Shown: positions 8,605 to 17,279 of the stretch, piece after piece
Numbering within the stretch: the first letter of the stretch is position 1
How the letters are laid out: each line of letters opens with the position of its first letter
Assembly: GCA_016744435.1 (NCBI GenBank)
Contig: JADGEJ010000017.1
Location: 1-64,000 of the forward strand
Length of the DNA stretch: 64,000 nt
Direction of reading: 5' to 3'
From: Lentibacter sp.
GTDB taxonomy: Bacteria > Pseudomonadota > Alphaproteobacteria > Rhodobacterales > Rhodobacteraceae
Notes under the pieces: model-generated
What the model was told of the DNA's origin: nothing
Database searches by the model: none
What the model saw: only the letters and a program-made list of their open reading frames with translations
Position numbers and translations under genes: made by a program

Positions 8605-10251
8605 ATGCTGCGTCATCTTGATATTCGCGACATTCTTTTGATCGACCATCTCGAGCTTGAGTTTGAGCCTGGGCTTAATGTGCTGACAGGCGAAACCGGC
8701 GCAGGCAAATCTATTTTGCTCGACTCGCTTGGCTTTGTTCTTGGTTGGCGGGGGCGCGCGGAGCTGGTGCGCTCTGGTGCTGAGCAGGGCGAAGTGACGG
8801 CAGCTTTCGAGCTGCCCACAGGTCATCCGGTGAACACGCTGTTGGAAGAGGCCGGGTTCCCTGTTGACGATGAGCTGATCCTGCGGCGGATCAACACAAA
8901 AGACGGGCGCAAAACAGCCTATATTAATTCGCGGCGTGCGTCGGGCGAAGTGTTGCGCAAGCTTTCCGAGCATCTGGTTGAGCTGCATGGCCAGCATGAT
9001 GACCGTGGCTTGCTCAACCCGCGTGGGCACCGCGCCTTGCTGGATACCTATGCCGGATTGGCCCCAAAGCTCACAGAGTTACGCAAACTCTGGCGCGCGC
9101 GTGGTGTGGCTTTCGCAACTTTGGCAGAGGCGCAAGACCGCATTGCCAAAGCCCGTGAGGAAGAAGAGTTTTTGCGCCATGCAGTTGCTGAACTGTCGGA
9201 GATGGCGCCACAGCCGGGCGAAGACGCTGCACTGGATAAAGCGCGCCGCAGGATGCAGGCTGCCGAGAAAGTCGGCGAGGACATCACCCGCGCTTTGAGT
9301 GCGCTACGTTCTGACAAGGGAGCTGAGGGCACCTCGCATGAGGCTCTTCGGTGGCTCGAGTCTGTCGGTGGTGAGCCGGCGGAGTTGCTTGTTGAAACCA
9401 TAACAGCGCTTGAGCGTGCCACCCATGAGCTGGCGCTGGCCGCCGATGGCGTCGAGCGTAGCTTGGCAGAGCTTTCGTTCAGCCCAGCAGAGCTAGAGGC
9501 TTGTGAAGAAAGGCTTTTTGCCATTCGGGCCATGGCACGTAAACATGAGGTGCAGCCAGACGAGCTGGACACATTCACCCATGAACTGAGCCGCCGTTTG
9601 ACGCTGATTGATGGGTCTGATGCCGAGCTGTCTGATCTTCAACAGGCCGCTGCACAAGCCGATGCACGCTATCAAGCGGCGGCAGACAAGCTGAGTGCGG
9701 CGCGCAAGAAGGCGGCGGCAAAACTGGACAAAGCTGTGATGGGCGAGCTTGCACCGCTCAAAATGGAACGGGCGGTGTTTACCACCGAGATCACCGCGTC
9801 TGAACCGGGTGCTGAGGGCCACGACATGGTGAGCTTTACCGTTGCCACGAACCCCGGCGCCCCTTCAGGGCCCTTGGCCAAGATCGCTTCAGGCGGTGAA
9901 CTCAGCCGTTTTATGCTGGCCTTGAAGGTTTGCCTGACCAACGAAGTGTCCGGTGTTACAATGATCTTTGACGAAATTGACCGTGGCGTTGGCGGCGCAA
10001 CTGCCGATGCTGTCGGGCGTCGTTTGCAAGCTCTTGGCAACGAGGGGCAGGTTCTTGTCGTGACGCACTCGCCGCAAGTGGCTGCTTTGGGCGCGCACCA
10101 TTGGCGCGTCTCTAAGGCCGTTGAAAAGGGCGTGACACTGTCGACAGTCACGGCCTTGAGCTCTGAAGAACGCATTGACGAAGTCGCGCGGATGATCTCA
10201 GGAGATCGCATCACCGACGAGGCGCGATCTGCTGCTAAGGCTCTGCTTTAG
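8605..10251 (+). CDS. recN: DNA repair protein RecN
   Basis: RecN is an SMC-like ATPase of double-strand break repair. Walker A is GETGAGKS at residues 29-36, a central coiled-coil region spans roughly residues 150-370, the ABC signature is SGGELSRFMLALK, and Walker B is MIFDEIDRGVGG, followed by VVTHSPQVAA. The length of 548 aa is normal. It ends tail-to-tail with the FAD oxidase gene with no spacer (stop at 10249-10251, opposing stop at 10252). Confidence 0.96.
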   Translation: MLRHLDIRDILLIDHLELEFEPGLNVLTGETGAGKSILLDSLGFVLGWRGRAELVRSGAEQGEVTAAFELPTGHPVNTLLEEAGFPVDDELILRRINTKDGRKTAYINSRRASGEVLRKLSEHLVELHGQHDDRGLLNPRGHRALLDTYAGLAPKLTELRKLWRARGVAFATLAEAQDRIAKAREEEEFLRHAVAELSEMAPQPGEDAALDKARRRMQAAEKVGEDITRALSALRSDKGAEGTSHEALRWLESVGGEPAELLVETITALERATHELALAADGVERSLAELSFSPAELEACEERLFAIRAMARKHEVQPDELDTFTHELSRRLTLIDGSDAELSDLQQAAAQADARYQAAADKLSAARKKAAAKLDKAVMGELAPLKMERAVFTTEITASEPGAEGHDMVSFTVATNPGAPSGPLAKIASGGELSRFMLALKVCLTNEVSGVTMIFDEIDRGVGGATADAVGRRLQALGNEGQVLVVTHSPQVAALGAHHWRVSKAVEKGVTLSTVTALSSEERIDEVARMISGDRITDEARSAAKALL

Positions 10252-11628
10252 CTAGCTTTTAGGCGGCACAAGCTTTCCAGGATTCATGATGTTGAGCGGG
10301 TCGAGCGCTGCTTTGATGCTGCCCATAACCTGCCAGCCAACGCCGTGCTCGCGCTCCATGTAGTGCAGTTTTCCCATGCCGATGCCATGCTCGCCGGTTG
10401 CCGTCCCGTCCATTTCCAATGCGCGTTCAACCATACGTTCTGCGGCCTGTTTGGCGCGTTGGAACTCTGACTGGTTTTCAGGGTCAAACATCAAAATCGA
10501 ATGAAAGTTTCCGTCGCCAACATGGCCCAAAATCGGCCCTGTGAGGCCGGAAGCGGCAATGTCGGCGATCGTTTCGTTGACAGCGTCTGCGAGGCGCGAA
10601 ATTGGGACGCAGATGTCGGTCACGATAGAGCGACAACCGGGGCGTGATTGGGTGATGGAGTAAAAAGCGTTGTGGCGCATGTTCCAAAGGGCGTCGCGTT
10701 CCTCGCGTCGAGCGGCCCATTGGAAGCCCAGACCGCCGTGCTCGGAGGCGATTTCGCCAAAAGTTTCGGCCATTTCCGCAACCGAAAACTCAGTACCATG
10801 AAACTCAACCATGAGGTGCGGCATTTCCTGCATTTCGGCCTTGGCCTGCACATTGAAGGCGGCAACAGAAGCCGTATCAACGAACTCGATCCGCGCCATT
10901 GCGAGGCCAAGCTGGATGGTTTCGATGACGCAGTTTACCGCCGCATCAATTGTCTCGAATGCGCAAATCGCGGCGGTGACAGCTTCGGGTTGGCCTTGCA
11001 GCTTAACGTCGAGTGCGGTGATCAGCCCCAAGGTCCCTTCAGATCCGATCATCAGGCTTGTTAAATCATACCCGGATGCTGACTTGCGCGCACGGCTGCC
11101 TGTCTGGATGATGCGCCCATCGGCCAGCACCACTTCCAGCCCAGTGACATTGTCGCGCATAGTACCATAGCGCACTGCAGTGGTGCCCGAAGCGCGTGTG
11201 GCGGCCATGCCTCCGAGCGTGGCATTGGCACCCGGATCAACCGGAAAGAACAAGCCGGTTGCGCGCAGTTCGTCGTTGAGCTCTTCGCGGGTGAGGCCGG
11301 GCTCGACAGTGGCGTCCATGTCTTCCTGTCGCAGCCCGCGAATGGCGCGCATTTCGCGAAAATCAACACAAACACCACCCAGCGGGGCCAGGGCTTGGCC
11401 TTCAAGTGAAGTGCCGACGCCAAAGCCAACAACAGGGCAGTGCTCTTGAGCGCAGATTTTGACAATCTCGGACACTTCCTGAGTGGTTTTCGGATAGGCA
11501 ACGGCGTCGGGGTTGGCCTGTGTGAAGTGAGTTTCTGAGCGGCCGTGCAAATCTAGATCAGACTTGGAAACAGACAGGCGTTCGCCTAGTAAGACTCGCA
11601 GTTTTTGCGTTATGCGTTCAATATTCAT
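10252..11628 (-). CDS. FAD-linked oxidase, D-lactate dehydrogenase/GlcD family
   Basis: This is a PCMH-type flavoprotein oxidising a 2-hydroxy acid, most like the cytochrome-linked D-lactate dehydrogenases. The FAD-binding region includes VVGFGVGTSLEGQ and DPGANATLGGMAAT with SGYDLTSLMIGSEGTLG. The C-terminal cap carries GHVGDGNFHSIL and GTATGEHGIGMGK, and the protein ends in the MNPGKLVPP signature. The start at 11628 follows GGGGGCC; a GTG at 11640 is in frame. The substrate cannot be fixed from sequence, since D-lactate, glycolate and other 2-hydroxy acids are all possible. Confidence 0.88.
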   Translation of the reverse strand: MNIERITQKLRVLLGERLSVSKSDLDLHGRSETHFTQANPDAVAYPKTTQEVSEIVKICAQEHCPVVGFGVGTSLEGQALAPLGGVCVDFREMRAIRGLRQEDMDATVEPGLTREELNDELRATGLFFPVDPGANATLGGMAATRASGTTAVRYGTMRDNVTGLEVVLADGRIIQTGSRARKSASGYDLTSLMIGSEGTLGLITALDVKLQGQPEAVTAAICAFETIDAAVNCVIETIQLGLAMARIEFVDTASVAAFNVQAKAEMQEMPHLMVEFHGTEFSVAEMAETFGEIASEHGGLGFQWAARREERDALWNMRHNAFYSITQSRPGCRSIVTDICVPISRLADAVNETIADIAASGLTGPILGHVGDGNFHSILMFDPENQSEFQRAKQAAERMVERALEMDGTATGEHGIGMGKLHYMEREHGVGWQVMGSIKAALDPLNIMNPGKLVPPKS

Positions 11629-11741
11629 TGAGGCCCCCACCTAAACAATGCTTTGTTAAGGTTATGCAATCCGCGCGCTTTTAGGAAGTAGAGCAAGGTA
11701 AAAATTGATTAAAATACTCGATATCATGTAGGCAGGGCCCA

Positions 11742-13421
11742 ATGGCATCCGTTTTTGTAAGACAAATGGTCCGAGAGGGCTGGGCTGAGCTGAAAACCGC
11801 GCTGCGGATTTTACGGCAAAAAGGGCCAAGCCAAGTGCAATTCTGGTTTATTGCGCTTCTGATTGGCGTGGGTGCGGGCTTTGCGGCACTGTTCTTCCGC
11901 AAGGGCATCAACGCATTGCAGAGTTGGGCCTACGGCACAGGCGATGTTCACATGTTGCATAGCTTCGCCAGCTCGCTGCCTTGGTATTGGATCGTTCTGA
12001 TCCCGGCACTTGGCGGGCTTACGGTTGGCATTATCTTGCATAACTTCACAGCTGACGCGCGAGTGCGTGCGGTTGCTGATGTGATCGAAGGCGCGGCTCT
12101 TGCGGAGGGGCGGGTTGAAAAACGCGAAGGCGTTGCCTCGGCTTTTGCCTCGCTGATCACGCTGAGCACGGGGGGCTCTTCGGGCCGAGAGGGGCCTGTT
12201 GTGCACATGGCTGCGGTGATCTCGACTTGGGTTAGCGAAAAGATGCATGCTGATGGCATCACAGGGCGCGATTTGCTTGGTTGCGCCGTCGCGGCGGCGG
12301 TTTCGGCCTCGTTTAATGCGCCGATTGCTGGCGCTCTGTTTGCCCTTGAAGTGGTGCTGCGCCACTTTGCAGTGCACGCATTTGCACCCATTGTTATTGC
12401 CTCCGTCGCGGGCACGATCATCAACCGCCTCGAGTTTGGTGATATGACGGAGTTTAGCTTGCCCGAGGCCAGTGTCTTGGCGTTTTACGTCGAGTTGCCG
12501 GCCTTCATCATCTTGGGCTTGATCTGTGGTGTGGTCGCTGCCGCCTTGATGCGCTCAATCTTTGTTGCCGAAGATCTGGCCAGCCACATTCAAGCGAAGT
12601 TTAGCATCCCACGGTGGCTGCGGCCTGCTTTAACCGGTGTCATGCTCGGGGCGATTGCGGTGTTTTTTCCGCATGTCATCGGCGTTGGCTACGAGACGAC
12701 CTCGGCAGCGCTTGCTGGTGACTTGTTGCTCTGGGAGGCTGTCGTTTTCGCAGTGCTTAAGGTGATCGCGGTGAGCATTACGATGGCGGGGCGCATGGGC
12801 GGCGGGGTGTTTTCGCCCTCGCTTATGTTGGGCGCGCTTACCGGGCTGGCCTATGGCCTCATCGCGACAAGCATCTTCCCCGATGTCTCAGGCGCGCACA
12901 CGCTCTATGCGCTGGCGGGTATGGGGGCTGTGGCCGCTGCGGTGCTTGGTGCGCCGATCTCGACAACGCTGATTGTGTTTGAGCTAACGGGCGACTGGCA
13001 AACCGCCATTGCAGTGATGGTGGCGGTGAGTATGTCAACTGCACTTGGCTCACGGCTGGTGGACCGTTCGTTCTTTCTTACGCAGCTCGAAAGGCGCAAC
13101 GTGCATTTGGCTGCTGGCCCGCAAGCATACTTGCTTGCCATGTTCCGTGTTGCGCCGCTGATGCGTGCCAAGGGCGAGGCAGGCTGCCCTGAAGAAGAGG
13201 TGCTCTGGGAGATGATAGAAGAGGGCGCTTATATCGACGGCAACGGAACTCTGGAAGCCGCAATGCCGATGTTTGAACGCTCTGGCGCGGCTTTCTTACC
13301 CGTCGTCAGCCTGTCCGGCGAAGCTGCCCCGCCAGAATTGTGGGGCGCGTTGATGCATGTCGATGCCCTCAAGGCTTACAACCGCGCCCTCGCGACAACG
13401 GCAGCAGAGGAGCACAGTTAA
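11742..13421 (+). CDS. ClC-family chloride channel/antiporter
   Basis: This is a multi-span inner membrane protein of the voltage-gated ClC family. The selectivity motifs are GGSSGREGPVVHMAA (GREGP, with the gating Glu), FNAPIAGALFALEV and GGGVFSPSLMLGA (GxFxP). About ten hydrophobic helices span residues 35-450. A C-terminal domain of about 100 residues resembles a degenerate CBS region. The length is 559 aa. The gene starts at the ATG with AGGCAGGG upstream and is followed after one base by the sulfotransferase gene, so the two are probably co-transcribed. Confidence 0.9.
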   Translation: MASVFVRQMVREGWAELKTALRILRQKGPSQVQFWFIALLIGVGAGFAALFFRKGINALQSWAYGTGDVHMLHSFASSLPWYWIVLIPALGGLTVGIILHNFTADARVRAVADVIEGAALAEGRVEKREGVASAFASLITLSTGGSSGREGPVVHMAAVISTWVSEKMHADGITGRDLLGCAVAAAVSASFNAPIAGALFALEVVLRHFAVHAFAPIVIASVAGTIINRLEFGDMTEFSLPEASVLAFYVELPAFIILGLICGVVAAALMRSIFVAEDLASHIQAKFSIPRWLRPALTGVMLGAIAVFFPHVIGVGYETTSAALAGDLLLWEAVVFAVLKVIAVSITMAGRMGGGVFSPSLMLGALTGLAYGLIATSIFPDVSGAHTLYALAGMGAVAAAVLGAPISTTLIVFELTGDWQTAIAVMVAVSMSTALGSRLVDRSFFLTQLERRNVHLAAGPQAYLLAMFRVAPLMRAKGEAGCPEEEVLWEMIEEGAYIDGNGTLEAAMPMFERSGAAFLPVVSLSGEAAPPELWGALMHVDALKAYNRALATTAAEEHS

Positions 13422-13422
13422 G

Positions 13423-14259
13423 ATGCAGCCAGATGACCTTGATATCCGCTTTCTGGCAAGCTGCGCGCGATCCGGCGAAACCATGGTTTTACGTCATTTG
13501 TCGGCGCATCCGCAGATCCACGTGCCATTTGACCTTAAGGCAAATGACGGGCCGCAGAAGGCTCAGATGTTGGCTTTCTTCAAGTCGGTGGAAGAAAGCA
13601 GGGTGCCTCGAGAGGTGATACCACAAGAGGCTTGGGGAGATGCTAAGACCAAAATGATATTGGTAAAGCAAGGCGTTTGGGAGCACCCGCACCCTTTCAA
13701 AGGGGCGGTCTTGGCGCGCAACCCCTTGTCGGTGATCGCGAGTTTGCTGGCTTATGACCACCCCGGTATGGCGCCTGTTGTCAGTCGCGAGCTTTCAGCA
13801 GCCCCGAAAGGAGCGGAGAAAGCAGCACCCTATTGGGCGCGCCTCTTGCGCTGGCAAAAGGACATTGACCCTAGTTTCGCGCCCCTTCTTTTGCAGATGG
13901 ACCACGTAGAGGCCCTCTGCGCATTTTACACGCGGCGTATGCTTGCTCTGGTGAACAGCGGGTTGCCTGTTGTGCACTATGAAAGCGTGGTTGCGCGCCC
14001 TGAAGAGGGCTTTAGAGCGTTACTAACCGCACTAGAATTGCCTTGGCACGATGCCGTTCTTGGTGCTGACCAATCATATCCACAAGGCCACATTGGGCAT
14101 GGCAACAATGATCTGGGCCGGCCCGTCGATATGCAAAGCCTGCAGAGGCACAAAGAAATCTTGGAGCCAAAGGACCGCGACCGCATTCTGGGGCTGACTT
14201 GGGCGGCCTGGAGCGCTCTTGGCTACGCGCTTGATGGCGAAGGTTCTCTGACTGTTTGA
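13423..14259 (+). CDS. Sulfotransferase-family protein
   Basis: The N-terminal LASCARSGETMVLRHL matches the PAPS 5'-phosphosulfate loop pattern (RSGTTLL) found in sulfotransferases, followed by the usual SAHPQIHVPFD. LARNPLSVIASLLAYD at the middle fits the 3'-phosphate-binding motif (RNPxDVxxS). HYESVVARPEEGFRALL is the later helix typical of Sulfotransfer families. The ATG at 13423 has GAGGAG upstream; the longer frame from 13357 overlaps the ClC gene and is not needed. The acceptor substrate is unknown. It is likely cytosolic, with no signal peptide. Confidence 0.75.
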   Translation: MQPDDLDIRFLASCARSGETMVLRHLSAHPQIHVPFDLKANDGPQKAQMLAFFKSVEESRVPREVIPQEAWGDAKTKMILVKQGVWEHPHPFKGAVLARNPLSVIASLLAYDHPGMAPVVSRELSAAPKGAEKAAPYWARLLRWQKDIDPSFAPLLLQMDHVEALCAFYTRRMLALVNSGLPVVHYESVVARPEEGFRALLTALELPWHDAVLGADQSYPQGHIGHGNNDLGRPVDMQSLQRHKEILEPKDRDRILGLTWAAWSALGYALDGEGSLTV

Positions 14260-14295
14260 GGCAAGTTGCCCTTCAACCAGACGGCATGAGCTTGC

Positions 14296-14640
14296 TTAGA
14301 CGCGCTCTACAGCTACATCATCAGAGGTGTAAAACGCGAGGTGGCCTTTGATCCGCTCTACGGCTTCAAGCGGTTCCTCATAGCTCCAAACGACGTTTTC
14401 AAGCGTCTTGGATTTGGTCACGATGGAGAAGTAGCTGGCATCACCCTTATACGGGCAATGGCTCGTCTGCGCGCTTTCATCAAGAAACGCTACCGCGATG
14501 TCTTCACGGGGGAAATAGACAACGGAGGGATAGTCACCTTCGCTGAGCTCCAGCGCGTTTTTGCTTTCGCCCAATACAGCACCACCAGCGCGAACAACCC
14601 AAGTTCCAGTTGCCTTTGTGATCGTAATTTTCGGTGCCAT
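14296..14640 (-). CDS. DUF427 domain protein
   Basis: A small 114-aa protein with the DUF427 hallmarks: WVVRAGGAVLGESKNALEL, YPSVVYFPREDI, SHCPYKGDASYFSI and WSYEEPLEAVERIKGHLAFY. The family is widespread in roseobacters and has no settled function. It sits downstream of the M24 peptidase gene on the same strand with a 57-bp gap. Confidence 0.9.
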   Translation of the reverse strand: MAPKITITKATGTWVVRAGGAVLGESKNALELSEGDYPSVVYFPREDIAVAFLDESAQTSHCPYKGDASYFSIVTKSKTLENVVWSYEEPLEAVERIKGHLAFYTSDDVAVERV

Positions 14641-14697
14641 GATGTCTCTCCCTTTTAGCGCACGGCCTGTCTGGCGGATGATTGTTACATCAGCGTG

Positions 14698-16500
14698 TCA
14701 GACAGGTTCTGTGGAAGCGATAAGCCATACACGGGCTGCTTCGGAAACGCGAGGGCTTATATTGTCTCGGCAGGCCGCGTGATAAAGGTTGAGCCAGTCA
14801 CGCTCGCCCTGAGACAGCATGTCGGTGCGGATCAGGCGGCGGTTGATCGGGACATATGTGAGCGTGAGAAAGTCGAGCATATCGCGCGCATCGGCACCAG
14901 CAAGTTCGGTGGCGCTCTGCACGACGATCAAGTTTTCGAGGCGTATGCCAAAGGCGCCTTCGCGGTAGTAACCTGGCTCGTTTGAGAGGATCATACCTGC
15001 CTCAAGCTCGGTGTGGCTGACGCGTGAAAGCCGCTGCGGGCCCTCGTGCACGCAGAGGTAAACGCCGACACCGTGGCCTGTGCCATGGTTGAAGTCTTGG
15101 CCAGCAAGCCACAATGGGTAACGTGCAATCGCGTCAAGATCGCGGCCAGCAAGCCCCTTGGGAAAGCGCAACCGAGAGATTGCTATCATGCCTTGCAGCA
15201 CGCGGGTGAAGGCGGTTTTCTCTTCCTCTCCTACGTTACCTACGGGCAAGGTGCGGGTGATGTCGGTGGTGCCGTCGATATACTGGCCGCCGCTGTCAAC
15301 AACGATAATCTGCCCGTCTTGCAGCGTGGCGTTGCTCTGCTCTGTGACGCGGTAGTGCATGATCGCGCCGTGCGGGCCAGTGCCTGCGATGGTTTCAAAA
15401 CTGATATCCAGCAGAGCATTGCTGGCGCTGCGAAAGCCTTCAAGCGCTGTAACAACGTCGATTTCTGTGACCGTACCTGCGGATTGAGTGTCAAACCATG
15501 TGAGGAACTCGACCATGGCCGCTGCGTCGCGCAGGTGTGCCTCTTGCGTGCCCGCTATCTCGGCGCTGGTTTTGCATGCCTTGGGCAGAATGCAGGGGTC
15601 ATCATCCCAAACCACGGTGGCGGTGGACTCAGCCAACTCTTGGGAAACCCGCACCGGGGCCGTCTTGCGGTCGACTTGGACTTCGCCTTGCAGTGAATGC
15701 AAACTAGGCACAAATGCGGCGGTTGGGCGGATAGTGATGTCGTCGCCCAAGTGGTTGCGCAAGTCGGTATCAAGCTTGGCGCTGTCTACAAACAAAGAGA
15801 CATTGCCACCTTCAAACAGAATAGCAAAAGCATGTGGTACCGGATTGCGCGGTATATCTGAGCCGCGAATGTTGAGCAGCCAAGCAATGCTGTCAGGCAA
15901 TGTTATGACTGCGGCTGAGCGGCCTTTTACGCGCAAACCTGCCGCCAGCCGTGTGCGCTTGGAGGTATGGGTTTCACCCGCAAGTTCGGCCGGGTAGGGC
16001 GCTATTGCCCCTTGTGGCGGCGCGGGCTGGTCGGGCCAGATCTGATCCACAAGGTTGGATGTTGGACGAAACGTAAAGCCTTTTGGCCCAAGGGCATTTT
16101 GCAGGGTCTCGATCTCTTCGGCGACGTGTAACCAAGTGTCATAACCAATAGTGCCAGCCTCAGGGAGTTGCTCGGCGAGCCAGTCTTTTAGTGTGGTTTC
16201 TGGCCAGGGAACGGGGGTGTAGACTGCGAGATCAACCTGCTCTTTCACTTGTGTGCGATAGCGCCCGTCGATGAACACTCCGGCGGCCTCGGTAAGAACG
16301 GCGCTAAACCCTGCTGAGCCTGTGAAGCCGGTAAGCCAGGACAGGCGCTCGTCATGGGGCGCACAGTATTCGCCTTGGTGCACATCGGCTCGTGGAACGA
16401 GAAAGCCTGCGAGACCTTCTTTGGCCATGAGGACACGTAACGCCGTGAGGCGTGCAGAACCTGTCGATGGGTCGGCGCGATCTTCAAAACTTTGAAACAT
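14698..16500 (-). CDS. Xaa-Pro aminopeptidase (M24B family)
   Basis: The 600-aa length and three-domain layout fit the XPNPEP1-like aminopeptidase P group: two creatinase-like N-terminal domains, then the pita-bread metallopeptidase domain. Metal ligands are visible in VDSGGQYIDGTTDITRT (two Asp), GTGHGVGVYLCVHEGP (His), SNEPGYYREG (Glu) and GIRLENLIVV (Glu). It removes N-terminal residues before proline in the cytosol. The ATG at 16500 is supported by alignment with the family start (SARLTALRVLMAKEGLAGFLVPRAD). Confidence 0.93.
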   Translation of the reverse strand: MFQSFEDRADPSTGSARLTALRVLMAKEGLAGFLVPRADVHQGEYCAPHDERLSWLTGFTGSAGFSAVLTEAAGVFIDGRYRTQVKEQVDLAVYTPVPWPETTLKDWLAEQLPEAGTIGYDTWLHVAEEIETLQNALGPKGFTFRPTSNLVDQIWPDQPAPPQGAIAPYPAELAGETHTSKRTRLAAGLRVKGRSAAVITLPDSIAWLLNIRGSDIPRNPVPHAFAILFEGGNVSLFVDSAKLDTDLRNHLGDDITIRPTAAFVPSLHSLQGEVQVDRKTAPVRVSQELAESTATVVWDDDPCILPKACKTSAEIAGTQEAHLRDAAAMVEFLTWFDTQSAGTVTEIDVVTALEGFRSASNALLDISFETIAGTGPHGAIMHYRVTEQSNATLQDGQIIVVDSGGQYIDGTTDITRTLPVGNVGEEEKTAFTRVLQGMIAISRLRFPKGLAGRDLDAIARYPLWLAGQDFNHGTGHGVGVYLCVHEGPQRLSRVSHTELEAGMILSNEPGYYREGAFGIRLENLIVVQSATELAGADARDMLDFLTLTYVPINRRLIRTDMLSQGERDWLNLYHAACRDNISPRVSEAARVWLIASTEPV

Positions 16501-16559
16501 GATATCCCCTGTAATGTGAGAAGGTTAGGGGGTTTTCAAGCCTTGGGAAAGAGGCAATC

Positions 16560-16650
16560 TGATTTCGAATTGCACTTCGTGCAATCCGACCGAGGCGAGG
16601 GGGCTAGCCCCCTCGCGCTCCCCCAGGATATTTTGAAGAAAAGAAAAGAG
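16560..16650 (-). repeat. GC-rich palindromic intergenic repeat, copy 1
   Basis: The core at 16595-16616 is a perfect palindrome (GCGAGGGGGCTAGCCCCC followed by TCGC). Read on the minus strand it is preceded by a TTTTCTTCAAAATATCCTGGG stretch and followed by a second small hairpin, TTGCAC/GTGCAA. The same arrangement recurs on the plus strand at 19175-19290. It is a dispersed intergenic element, not a gene. Confidence 0.65.
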
Positions 16651-16651
16651 A

Positions 16652-17270
16652 TTAGGAAGGCTTTGTCGCCTGCATTGCAAAAAGAGTGGCTTGCAGAGAG
16701 CAGCGCGCACCTGTTTGGAGATATTCCATCGCCTTTAGGGAGGCTTCATGCGCCTCTAGGTTGGGGCCTGCGACGCAGTCTTCTACAACGCGGCAAGAAT
16801 AGCCGGATTGGTGCCCGTCAACGAAGGTGTAATGCACACACATCCGTGAGGCCGCCGCAGAGCAGCAGCGTTTCAGTTTTGAGGCAACACAGCAGAATTT
16901 CAAGATCAGTTCCGAAAAAGGCAGAGTAGCGGCGCTTGGGAACTTCGTAGTCGCCTTCGCGCCAACTCATTTCAGATTTTGCACTCTCTGTGCGGGGGGG
17001 CACCCGCGCGGCAGTGAACACTTTCGCTACCGTCAAGCTCGCGACCAAGTCGGCCAGATCGGGGCGGTGGATTTCCTGAATGAAAGTGACTGGAGTTTCG
17101 GCCTCGTGGGCGGCACAACCAATTTGCGCGCGTCTTGCATGCGCACGCGATAGTCGGCCATGTTGGGAATAGAGCGCTCGGTGCTATCGTCGATGAATGT
17201 GCTTTTCGGAATGTCGATCACAATAAGCGCGGCATTACCCTCTATCAGGGCACGTTCTTGGGGTGTTCAT
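16652..17270 (-). pseudogene. Isochorismatase-family cysteine hydrolase, frameshifted
   Basis: Three frames together spell one isochorismatase-like hydrolase. Near 17255 the ATG-initiated frame (MNTPRT) must shift to continue as RALIEGNAALIVID. Near 17110 a second shift is needed to move into IGCAAHEAETPVTFIQEIHRP. Near 16845 a third shift follows GLTDVC: the DNA has GTGTGTG where an extra GT would keep the frame into VHYTFVDGHQSG. The catalytic Cys motif TDVC and the core are otherwise intact, so inactivation looks recent, or the base calls are wrong. It lies between the M24 peptidase gene and cobT. Confidence 0.82.
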
Positions 17271-17279
17271 GTCTGCCTC

